Source: Amycolatopsis rhizosphaerae
Lineage (GTDB): Bacteria > Actinomycetota > Actinomycetes > Mycobacteriales > Pseudonocardiaceae
DNA length: 35,585 bases
Assembly (NCBI RefSeq): GCF_007713715.1
Contig: NZ_VJWX01000014.1
Span: 1-35,585 of the forward strand
Direction of reading: 5' to 3'
Every line of letters begins with the position of its first letter. The stretch's first letter is position 1. The notes under the pieces are model-generated. The model had not been told where the DNA came from. It did no database searches and worked only from the letters and a program-made list of their open reading frames with translations. This document shows positions 24,585 to 31,413 of the stretch, piece by piece. The position numbers were made by a program, and so were the translations under genes.

Positions 24585-25073
24585 TCACACCGGCCGGCCC
24601 CGCACACCCTCGACCAGCAGCGTCCGCGCCTCCACCGAGCCATCGAGCAACCGGGTCTTCCGGTGCGCGATGCGCCAGCCCTCCGGCAGTCGCCGGAGCT
24701 GGAAGTGGCTGACTCCCGCCCGCTCGATCACGAAACCGTCGTCCCGGCGGCGGACCAGGATCGAATCGCACACCGCGATCGCCTCGTCGCCGTCCACGGT
24801 CACATGGGCCGGCCCAAGGAAATGGCAGCTGCCGCCGGTGATGATCTCCTGATGGGAACCCGACAGCACCATCGCGCGCACGTCCTCGCGGGAACTCATC
24901 CGCCATCCTTCGACGTCGTACGAGCCGTCCTCGGCCCACAGCGCCGCCGTACCGTCGGCATCGCCCGCGTCGACAAGCGGCCCGTAGGACGCGATGAGCG
25001 CAGCGATGGCGGCCTCGTCTTCGAGCTTGCGCAACCGGCCTTCCAGCGCCGCGATACGCATGTCGTCGGTCAT
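24585..25073 (-). CDS. NTF2-fold (SnoaL-like) protein
   Basis: A 162-residue SnoaL/NTF2-like protein with an N-terminal helix containing coiled-coil-like charge spacing (MRIAALEGRLRKLEDEAAIA), followed by LIASYGPLVDAGDADGTAALWAEDGSYDV and later GFVIERAGVSHFQL and EGWRIAHRKTRLLDG, which form the curved sheet. The family covers isomerases, dehydratases and accessory proteins, so no reaction is given. The ATG overlaps the LLM stop (ATGA), forming a two-gene minus-strand operon. It is a distant relative of the NTF2 protein at 22238, and the two LLM/NTF2 pairs face each other. Confidence 0.82.
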   Translation of the reverse strand: MTDDMRIAALEGRLRKLEDEAAIAALIASYGPLVDAGDADGTAALWAEDGSYDVEGWRMSSREDVRAMVLSGSHQEIITGGSCHFLGPAHVTVDGDEAIAVCDSILVRRRDDGFVIERAGVSHFQLRRLPEGWRIAHRKTRLLDGSVEARTLLVEGVRGRPV

Positions 25074-25936
25074 CGCACGTTCGCTTCCATGCCGTCCGCC
25101 AGCTGCCGCAGACTCGCCAGCTGATCGCGGTAATGGGCACTCGATTCGGCGGCGATCGTGACCGTCACCCCGGTCGCGCCGGCCTCTCGCAGTTCCACCA
25201 ACCGCCGCGTCGTGCCCTCCGGATCACCGCCGGGGTCCAGCGGTCCGGCGGGCAGCACGACCTCGAAGCCTTCGGGCAGCTCGACCTTCGCGAGCATCTC
25301 ACCAAGCGCGGAGTCGGACAGGCCGAACGGCATCCATCCGTCGCCGAAGGCACACGCGCGCCGCAGCGACCGGAGGCTCCGGCCCCCCACCCACAACGGC
25401 ACCCTGGCCTGCACCGCATGGGGTTCGACGAGCATTCCCTCGAACTCGTAATGGGTGCCCGAGTACACCGGTTCCCGCTGCGACAGCGCGGCCCGCAGCG
25501 CGCGCATGGCGTCGTCGGCACGCACTCCCCGGTTCGCGAAGTCCGCGCCCAGCAGGTCGAACTCCTCCGGCAGCGATCCCACGCCCACACCGAGCACCAG
25601 CCGTCCTCCACTGATCCTGTCCAGCGTGCCGTAGCGTTTGGCGAGCGCGAGCGGATGGTGATAGCCGAGGACGACCACCGAGGTGGCCAGTTTGATCCGC
25701 TGGGTGCAGGCGGCGAGGTAGGCCAGCGTCACCGCCGGATCCCAGTACGTGCCGCCTCGCTGGGCCGCGACCTCGACGGGGACCGCCACATGCTCGGCGC
25801 AGGTCAGATAAGCGAAGCCGAGCTCGTCCGCGGCTTGGGCGATCTCGGCCAGGTCTTCGATCTCGCCGTCCCGTTCCCATTTCGAGCACGAGCCCGGAAA
25901 CTGGAAAACCACCGGTGTCGACACACCGATCTGCAC
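25070..25936 (-). CDS. Luciferase-like (LLM) flavin or F420 oxidoreductase
   Basis: A 288-residue LLM-class TIM-barrel oxidoreductase. It has ADELGFAYLTCAEHVAVPVE near residue 35, IKLATSVVVLGYHHPLALAK, DRISGGRLVLGVGVGSLPEE and VPLWVGGRSLRSLRRACAFG, which are the standard cofactor-side motifs. It is a divergent paralogue of the LLM protein at 22765. The frame is open far upstream, but GTG 25936 is chosen because GGGAGGT lies 4-5 bases before it and the following VQIGVSTPVVFQF matches family N-termini. The operator at 26132 lies about 200 bases upstream. The cofactor and substrate are undetermined; a steroid-related oxidation is inferred from the regulon. Confidence 0.85.
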   Translation of the reverse strand: MQIGVSTPVVFQFPGSCSKWERDGEIEDLAEIAQAADELGFAYLTCAEHVAVPVEVAAQRGGTYWDPAVTLAYLAACTQRIKLATSVVVLGYHHPLALAKRYGTLDRISGGRLVLGVGVGSLPEEFDLLGADFANRGVRADDAMRALRAALSQREPVYSGTHYEFEGMLVEPHAVQARVPLWVGGRSLRSLRRACAFGDGWMPFGLSDSALGEMLAKVELPEGFEVVLPAGPLDPGGDPEGTTRRLVELREAGATGVTVTIAAESSAHYRDQLASLRQLADGMEANVR

Positions 25937-26131
25937 AGGTACCTCCCTCTCGGCTCGCCGCAGGTCACGGCAAAGCCCCTCTCGCTGAACGGGGAACCGC
26001 CCCGACGCCGGATCGAAGCAGCGAGGCTGGTGCACGTGGTAGCCCGGCACGAGACCCAGGCTCCCGAGGGCGCGCGGCCCGACCGGGGGCCGCTGTGGTG
26101 CCGGCCGCATCGCCTCGGACCCTACGCCTGT

Positions 26132-26145
26132 ATCAAGCGCTTGTT
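26132..26145. promoter_or_regulatory. KstR2-type operator upstream of the LLM/NTF2 operon
   Basis: ATCAAGCGCTTGTT matches the consensus fully. It lies 196 bases before the LLM start at 25936 and almost 390 bases before the TetR ATG, so it more likely controls the minus-strand operon. The hexamer at the position used for -10 elsewhere (TACAGG) is poor here; TAGGGT lies slightly further downstream. Confidence 0.7.
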
Positions 26146-26520
26146 CAAGTTCAGCGGCAGGCAGGGCATCGATTACCCCTGCAGGCGCGCACACGGTTAC
26201 GCTCAGTAACACGAGACCGGTTCGACACGCCGCCCTCTTCACCAAGCAGCGGCCGCAGTAGTGGCGCGCACGAGCTGAACCACGGTAAGAAGACGAAGGA
26301 GTCCGGGGAATCCAGGGATGAACCGCCGGGAATTGCACGCACGCAGAGCTTTCCGGGTTACTGAGCGAAAATTCCGGACCGACGATGCGGATCACAGTGC
26401 GCGGAAATGCAGCCCGACCGAGAAACTCACCCGGCGTGTCCCGCTCGGGTTGCCACGCCCGGCGGGAGGCGCGCGACCGTACCGCCGCAGGGTCCGCATG
26501 AGCAGTTATCCGGTGCCCGG

Positions 26521-26532
26521 CATAATTGTCCC
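26521..26532 (+). promoter_or_regulatory. Possible -10 box of a leaderless TetR transcript
   Basis: CATAAT (26521-26526) ends 6 bases before the TetR ATG at 26533, the spacing expected when transcription starts at the start codon. There is no ribosome site before this ATG, which agrees. No good -35 box is visible. Confidence 0.45.
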
Positions 26533-27213
26533 ATGCCAGGCAACGAACGCAAACCTGCGAGCACCGCCACCCCAGGGCGAGCCCGCGACGGGTCGCCCCA
26601 GAACCGGCGACAGGCGCTGATCGACATCGCGGCCGAACTGTTCGCCGAGCATGGCTTCCAAAGCACCACCGTGCGCGATATCGGACGGGCCGCCGGGGTG
26701 CTCTCCGGCAGCCTTTACCACCACTTCCAGTCAAAAGAGACAATTCTCGAGGAGATCCTCTCGACCTTCCTCGACGAGTTGCTGGAATCGTGCCGGGAGA
26801 TCGTGGCCGCCAACTCCGATCCGGCGGCGGCGCTGCGAGCGCTGATCGAGGCCGCGTTCGTGTCGATCGGTCGGCACAAAGCGGCCATCACGGTGCTGCA
26901 GAACGAACGCAAACACCTGGCCCGGTTCACCTGGTTCGACCACGTGTCCAAAACGGAGGCCGGCGTGCGGCGGATCTGGGTCAAGGTGCTCGAGGACGGC
27001 GTCGCCGGTGGCCGGTTCCGCACCGACCTCGATCCGAAAATCACCTACCAGTTCATTCGCGACTCCGTCTGGTCAGCGGCGCGCTGGTACACCCCGTCCG
27101 GTCGTCTCACGCCTGCTCAGCTCACCGAGCAGTACCTCACCCTCGTCATGAACGGGCTCTCCGCGCCGTCCGGCGGCCGCGCCCGCCGGACGGGAACACG
27201 GGCGGCCTCCTGA
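26533..27213 (+). CDS. TetR-family repressor, KstR2-type paralogue 3
   Basis: A 226-residue TetR regulator with a basic, disordered N-terminal extension of about 24 residues before the DNA-binding domain (about 26-74), which holds STTVRDIGRAAGVLSGSLYH and HFQSKETI. The ligand domain shares KstR2 landmarks: VLQNERKHLARFTWFDHV, TYQFIRDSVWSAARWYTPSGRLTPAQLTEQYLTLVMNGL. ATG 26533 was chosen over an upstream in-frame ATG (26407) because the intervening residues look non-coding and a -10 box sits just before 26533. It converges on the fadE33-32-31 operon, with a strong hairpin between them. A second KstR2-type regulator for the same regulon is the simplest reading. Confidence 0.87.
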   Translation: MPGNERKPASTATPGRARDGSPQNRRQALIDIAAELFAEHGFQSTTVRDIGRAAGVLSGSLYHHFQSKETILEEILSTFLDELLESCREIVAANSDPAAALRALIEAAFVSIGRHKAAITVLQNERKHLARFTWFDHVSKTEAGVRRIWVKVLEDGVAGGRFRTDLDPKITYQFIRDSVWSAARWYTPSGRLTPAQLTEQYLTLVMNGLSAPSGGRARRTGTRAAS

Positions 27214-27271
27214 TCGGCCGGCCGGCCGCCCGGACGACACCGCGGGCGAGGGCGGTGCGAGGTTGGTTCCT

Positions 27272-27311
27272 CGCGGCCTCACGGCACCCTTCCGGGGGTC
27301 GTGAGGCCGCG
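27272..27311. terminator. Strong hairpin between convergent TetR and fadE33
   Basis: A perfect 12-base stem, CGCGGCCTCACG (27272-27283) with CGTGAGGCCGCG (27300-27311). Inside the loop ACCC (27286-27289) can also pair with GGGT (27296-27299). It lies 9 bases beyond the fadE33 stop. Confidence 0.65.
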
Positions 27312-27319
27312 GGCGAACA

Positions 27320-28339
27320 TCAGGTGCCGACGGGCACCACCCGGCGAAGATGGTGGTGTGGCTGCCCGAACAACTGCGCCGTGCCGTGGGCGCGTTTGAA
27401 GAAGCGATGCGCTTCGTGCTCCCACGTGATCGCGATACCACCGTGCAACTGGACCATTTCGGCGGCTACGGCCGAGAACGCTTCGGAACAGTAGGCCCTC
27501 GCGACCGCAGCGAGCCGAGGCAGGTCTGCGTTGGGCTCGCTCGTCGCATAGGCTGCCGACCGGGCGGTCTCGGTCGCGACGTACATGTCGGCCATCCGGT
27601 GCTTCAACGCCTGGAACCCGCCGATGGGGCGGCCGAACTGCTTGCGCTGCTTGGTGTAGGAAATCGTGATCTCCAGGGCACGCGTGGCCGCTCCCGCCTG
27701 CTCCGCCGCCAGGACGGCGCAGGCCAGGTCACGGGTACGGCCGAGCCCACGCCGGAAGTCACCGCTGCCGATCCGCACCGCCTGCACCGCGGTGAGTTCG
27801 ATGTCGGCCAGGCGCCGGGTCTCGTCCATCGCGGGCGTGTGCCTGCGACGAGCCTGTTGAAGATCCACCTCGAACAGGCCCAGTTCACCGCCGGTATCCG
27901 CCACCACGAGCAGGACATCGGCGATATCGCCGTCGAGGACGTACCGAGCATGACCATCCACAACGGATCCCGACGCGGTGAAGGCCGCTCGTGACGGATC
28001 CCAGGTGCCCTCCGCCGAGGTCCAGGCGAGCGCCGCGACCGCGCCCTCAGCCAGCAACGGCAGCAGGCGTGCCGCCGCTTCCTCGTCACCCGTCTCAAGA
28101 ATGGCCTGCGTGGCGAGTACCCCGGATCCGAGAAACGGGGCGGGACTCAGTGCCCTGCCCAGTTCCTCTGCCACGACTTGCGCTTCTCGCAGGCTCGCGC
28201 CAAGTCCGCCGTGCGACTCGGGAATCAGCAGCGCCGCGACGCCGACCTGGTCGCAGAGCAACTTCCAGGGCTCGGCGTGCCGCTGGAGCACGGACCGGAC
28301 CGTATCGCGGAGTGCCTCCTGTTCAACGGTGAAGGTCAT
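27320..28339 (-). CDS. fadE33: Acyl-CoA dehydrogenase, FadE33-like non-catalytic-type subunit
   Basis: A 339-residue short acyl-CoA dehydrogenase, near the 318 residues of mycobacterial FadE33, and third of the fadE31-32-33 set in the same order. It has VGVAALLIPESHGGLGASL, YTKQRKQFGRPIGGFQALKHRMAD, and MVQLHGGIAITWEHEAHRFFKRA. The central helix (GLGRTRDLACAVLAAEQAG) lacks the Glu-Arg catalytic pair, so it is probably the partner subunit of a heterotetramer. This group dehydrogenates the open-chain CoA ester after IpdAB ring opening. The ATG overlaps the fadE32 stop (ATGA), which excludes the longer upstream reading. Confidence 0.85.
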   Translation of the reverse strand: MTFTVEQEALRDTVRSVLQRHAEPWKLLCDQVGVAALLIPESHGGLGASLREAQVVAEELGRALSPAPFLGSGVLATQAILETGDEEAAARLLPLLAEGAVAALAWTSAEGTWDPSRAAFTASGSVVDGHARYVLDGDIADVLLVVADTGGELGLFEVDLQQARRRHTPAMDETRRLADIELTAVQAVRIGSGDFRRGLGRTRDLACAVLAAEQAGAATRALEITISYTKQRKQFGRPIGGFQALKHRMADMYVATETARSAAYATSEPNADLPRLAAVARAYCSEAFSAVAAEMVQLHGGIAITWEHEAHRFFKRAHGTAQLFGQPHHHLRRVVPVGT

Positions 28340-29286
28340 ACCAACGCCTCCAGAATTCGCCGACGGTGGAACGCCGGTGTGCCCCAAGCGCCCACGAGCG
28401 CCCGCACCTTGGTAAGGCTGAGGCCGAGCGAGTGCTCCGCGGTGTAGCCGATCGCGCCGTGCACCTGCAGACCGGTGCGCGCCGCCAGAGAGGCGGCCTC
28501 GCCCGCGGCGACCTTGGCCGCGGACACGTCACGGGTACGTACCGGCGAGCCGGTGGCGACAGCGGCGGCGTACAGCAGGGGGCGAGCCAACTCGAGCTTC
28601 GTCGCGACGTCGGCGAGGAGGTGTTTGATCGACTGGTACTGGCCGATCGCCCGGCCGTACTGCCTGCGTTGTTTCGCGTACGCGACGCTGGTATCCAGCA
28701 GCCGTTGTCCGGCGCCGAGCAGCTGGGCGGCCGTGGCCAGCGCACCGAGATCGAAGGCACGCCCGGGATCGTCGGCGACACCAAGACGCTCGCCCGGCTC
28801 GACGGCAAACAGGCGCCGGGCACCGTCTACGGAGGACAGTGCGCTCGTCGGTGTGCCCGCCCGCAGGTCGGTTCCCGCCACGTAGACGCAGAGGTCCGCG
28901 ATATCCGCGTCCAGAGCGTACGGGACATGGGGCGGGTTTGCGATCGACACGAGCTTCTCGCCCGCGGCGACTCCTTCCAGACTCTCGTCTTCGAAGAGCG
29001 CGGGCAACACCGCGACCGTCTCGACCCAGGGGCCCGGCACGGTGTGATAGCCGAGCCGTTCGAACGCGACGACCAGATCGACGGCGGTCGCGGCAAGGCC
29101 GCCGAATCGTTCCGGTATCACCAGCGCGGTGACGCCCAGCTCCGCGAGCGCGTGCCACACCTTGCGCCCGGGCTCGTGCTCGCCCACCGTCCAGGCGCGG
29201 ATGACGGCGGTCATGTCGAGATCGGACAGCAGGTGGTCCATGCTGGCCGCGAAATCGGTCTGCTCCTGCGACAGTGCGAATCTCAT
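28336..29286 (-). CDS. fadE32: Acyl-CoA dehydrogenase, FadE32-like non-catalytic-type subunit
   Basis: A 316-residue short acyl-CoA dehydrogenase (mycobacterial FadE32 is about 319). It starts MRFALSQEQTDFAASMDHLL and shows GVTALVIPERFGGLAATAVDLV, YAKQRRQYGRAIGQYQSIKHLL, and VHGAIGYTAEHSLGLSLTK. The catalytic Glu-Arg pair is missing in the central helix (LGALATAAQLLGAGQRLLDT). It likely pairs with FadE31, as in the mycobacterial alpha2beta2 enzymes. The ATG and upstream stop overlap (ATGA), and the same happens at its own end, so the three fadE genes are strictly coupled. Confidence 0.87.
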   Translation of the reverse strand: MRFALSQEQTDFAASMDHLLSDLDMTAVIRAWTVGEHEPGRKVWHALAELGVTALVIPERFGGLAATAVDLVVAFERLGYHTVPGPWVETVAVLPALFEDESLEGVAAGEKLVSIANPPHVPYALDADIADLCVYVAGTDLRAGTPTSALSSVDGARRLFAVEPGERLGVADDPGRAFDLGALATAAQLLGAGQRLLDTSVAYAKQRRQYGRAIGQYQSIKHLLADVATKLELARPLLYAAAVATGSPVRTRDVSAAKVAAGEAASLAARTGLQVHGAIGYTAEHSLGLSLTKVRALVGAWGTPAFHRRRILEALV

Positions 29287-30428
29287 CGGTCACCTCTCGG
29301 CAGGCCCAGCAGGCGTTCCGCAATGGTGTTGCGTTGGATCTGGTCGGTACCGCCATAGATCGGTCCGGCCAGCGAGAACAGCCAGCCGTCGAGCCAGGGG
29401 CTCTTCACCTCGGCGGCCGGACCGAGCAAGTCGAGCGCCGTCTCGTGCAAGTCCACGTCGAGGTGGGACCAGAACAGCTTGTTGACACTCGACTCCGGAC
29501 CGAGGTCGCCGCCTTCGGCGAGCCGGGTCACGGTGCCGTACGTGTAGAGCTGGTAGGCACGGGCGCCGATCCAGGAGTCCACCACGCGGTCGGCGAGGGA
29601 ATCGGGCGCTTGCCCCGGGGTGGCCGACTCGCGCCACAGCGCGATGAGGCGGTCCGCGGCGGCGAGGAACCGGCCGGGGCTGCGCAGGGACAGTCCGCGT
29701 TCGTTGTTCGCGGTGGTCATGGCGACACGCCACCCTTCGCCGGGCTCGCCGATCACGTCGGCGTCCGGGACGAAGACCTCGTCGAGGAAGATCTCGGCGA
29801 ATCCCGGTTCGCCATCAAGCTGCGGGATGGGGCGCACCTGCACACCTGGCGCACGCAGGTCGAACATGAAGTAGGTAAGCCCCTTGTGGCGTTTGCTCTC
29901 CGGGTCGCTGCGAAACAGTCCGAAGGCACAATCGGCGAACGTGGCCCGTGAGCTCCACGTCTTTTGCCCGGACAGCAGCCAGCCGCCGTCGACGCGGGTC
30001 GCCCTGCTACGCAGCGCCGCGATGTCGCTGCCCGCCTCCGGCTCCGACCAGGCCTGCGCCCAGACCTGCTCGCCGCGCGCCATTTTCGGCAGGATACGAC
30101 GTTGCTGCTCGATGGTGCCGTGCGAAAAAAGGGTAGGCGCCAGCATGAAAATACCGTTCTGGCTCACTCGGCCCGGCGCGCCCGCGGCGTAGTACTCCTC
30201 TTCGAAGATGACCCATTCCAGCAGGCTCGCGTCCCGGCCGCCGAACTCGGCGGGCCAGGACACCACCGACCACCGGGAGTCGGCAAGTTTGGCTTCCCAC
30301 AAGCGGTGCTGCTCGAATCCCCGTGTGGTGTCGAACGAATCGAGTGGCTGGGCCGGCACATTGCCGGCGAGCCAGGCGCGTGCCTCGTCACGGAAGACAA
30401 GGGTGCGCTCGTCGAGGTCAAGATCCAT
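29283..30428 (-). CDS. fadE31: Acyl-CoA dehydrogenase, FadE31-like catalytic-type subunit
   Basis: A 381-residue acyl-CoA dehydrogenase (FadE31 is about 377). It has SWPAEFGGRDASLLEWVIFEEEY (core WPAEFGGRDA), WSEPEAGSDIAALRSRA, GWLLSGQKTWSSRA, and a C-terminal IYGGTDQIQRNTIAERLLGL. The helix TTANNERGLSLR holds the Glu-Arg pair proposed as catalytic base in steroid heteromers; YGG replaces the YEG of medium-chain enzymes. It is probably the catalytic partner for FadE32/FadE33 in beta-oxidation of ring-opened C/D intermediates. It begins 9 bases after the crotonase stop. The synteny fadE31-32-33 strongly supports the name. Confidence 0.88.
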   Translation of the reverse strand: MDLDLDERTLVFRDEARAWLAGNVPAQPLDSFDTTRGFEQHRLWEAKLADSRWSVVSWPAEFGGRDASLLEWVIFEEEYYAAGAPGRVSQNGIFMLAPTLFSHGTIEQQRRILPKMARGEQVWAQAWSEPEAGSDIAALRSRATRVDGGWLLSGQKTWSSRATFADCAFGLFRSDPESKRHKGLTYFMFDLRAPGVQVRPIPQLDGEPGFAEIFLDEVFVPDADVIGEPGEGWRVAMTTANNERGLSLRSPGRFLAAADRLIALWRESATPGQAPDSLADRVVDSWIGARAYQLYTYGTVTRLAEGGDLGPESSVNKLFWSHLDVDLHETALDLLGPAAEVKSPWLDGWLFSLAGPIYGGTDQIQRNTIAERLLGLPRGDR

Positions 30429-30437
30429 GCTCTGCCC

Positions 30438-31283
30438 CTATCCGGCCTGCTGGTTCGCGGCACGCATGGTCCGGGCGTCCTGGCCCGCCAGTGAATCGCC
30501 GCCGGTTTCGGCATTGTGTGCATGGGCAAGATGGTGCAGGCCGAACACCGAATCCATGCCCGAGCGCAGCCCCATCAGGTCCTCCGCCTGGTTGACCGCC
30601 TTCTTGGTCAGGGCAAGACCGAATTGCGGCATCTCCGCGATCTTCTCCGCCAACGCGAACGTGGCCTCCTCCAGGGATTCTCTCGGCACGACGCGGCTGA
30701 CCATCCCCCACTCCTTCGCCTGCTGTGCCGAGAACCGCTCGCCGGTGAACAGCACCTCCTTGGCCGCGCGCGGGCCCAGTATCCAGGGGTGCGCGAAGTA
30801 CTCCACGCCGGGAATGCCCATTCGCACCACCGGATCCGCGAAGAACGCATCGTCGGACGCCACGATCAGGTCGCACACCCAGGCCAGCATCAGGCCACCC
30901 GCGATACACGCCCCCTGCACCGATGCGAGCATCGGCTTCGGGATCTCGCGCCAGCGGCGGCACATGCCCAGGTACACTTCGGACTCACGCGCGAAACGTT
31001 GATCACCGCCCGCACGGTCGACGTGATCCCACCACATCACCGCCCTGCGCTCGAACGTTACGTCCACGTCTCGCCCCGGCGTGCCGATGTCGTGCCCCGC
31101 CGAAAAATGCTTGCCGGCACCGGCCAACACGATCACCTTCACCCCGGGATCGTCCACAGCCCGCGTGAACGCCTCGTCCAGCGCGTAGGTCATTGCCGAG
31201 TTCTGCGCGTTCCGGTACTCCGGCCGGTTCATCGTCACCAGCGCGACCGGCCCGTGCCGGTCGTAGCGCACGACCTCGCTCAT
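30438..31283 (-). CDS. Crotonase-superfamily protein lacking both hydratase glutamates
   Basis: A 281-residue crotonase fold protein, first gene of the fadE operon. The oxyanion-hole loops are AGKHFSAGHDIG and GACIAGGLMLAWVCDLIVAS. In enoyl-CoA hydratases the two catalytic Glu fall in GGGCELA and FxxPE; here those positions are Met (GGLMLAW) and Val (FADPVVRMG), so classical hydration is unlikely. Hydrolase, isomerase or decarboxylase chemistry is possible, as with EchA20. The C-terminal half contains GERFSAQQAKEWGMVSRVVP and a long tail ending in a Gly/Asp-rich segment. ATG 31283 follows GGGAGGG; the open frame further upstream is non-coding. The operator at 31354 is shared with the divergent fadE30. 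Confidence 0.83.
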   Translation of the reverse strand: MSEVVRYDRHGPVALVTMNRPEYRNAQNSAMTYALDEAFTRAVDDPGVKVIVLAGAGKHFSAGHDIGTPGRDVDVTFERRAVMWWDHVDRAGGDQRFARESEVYLGMCRRWREIPKPMLASVQGACIAGGLMLAWVCDLIVASDDAFFADPVVRMGIPGVEYFAHPWILGPRAAKEVLFTGERFSAQQAKEWGMVSRVVPRESLEEATFALAEKIAEMPQFGLALTKKAVNQAEDLMGLRSGMDSVFGLHHLAHAHNAETGGDSLAGQDARTMRAANQQAG

Positions 31284-31353
31284 GAGCCCTCCCTCAGCAG
31301 CCTTCCCGGCCGCTTTTCGCGACACCATGGGAACATCGTGATTCCCTCTCCCT

Positions 31354-31372
31354 AACAAGTGCTTGGTAGGGT
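31354..31372 (+). promoter_or_regulatory. KstR2-type operator overlapping the -10 box of fadE30
   Basis: AACAAGTGCTTGGT (31354-31367) matches the consensus fully and runs into TAGGGT (31367-31372), sharing one T. The layout equals that of the ipd and thiolase promoters, but here a 5' leader of about 35 bases with AGGAG follows. The crotonase/fadE31-33 operon diverges from the same gap. Confidence 0.75.
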
Positions 31373-31413
31373 AGCGTACGCACGAGAACCGGCTTTGAAC
31401 AACAGGAGTGGCC

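Larger units (their letters stand above)
25937..26532. other. Divergent intergenic region of about 600 bases
   Basis: It separates the LLM gene (minus) and the TetR gene (plus). I see no gene with family features in it. It contains one KstR2-type operator at 26132-26145 and a -10-like CATAAT at 26521-26526 directly before the TetR gene. Its length is unusual in this tightly packed window, so a small gene or RNA cannot be excluded. Confidence 0.5.

Noticed and set aside
25301-25310. ACCAAGCGCG, operator-like half site
   Set aside because: It lies inside the LLM coding sequence and lacks the second half (CTTG).
26241-26250. ACCAAGCAGC, operator-like half site in the intergenic region
   Set aside because: Only one half matches; there is no dyad symmetry.
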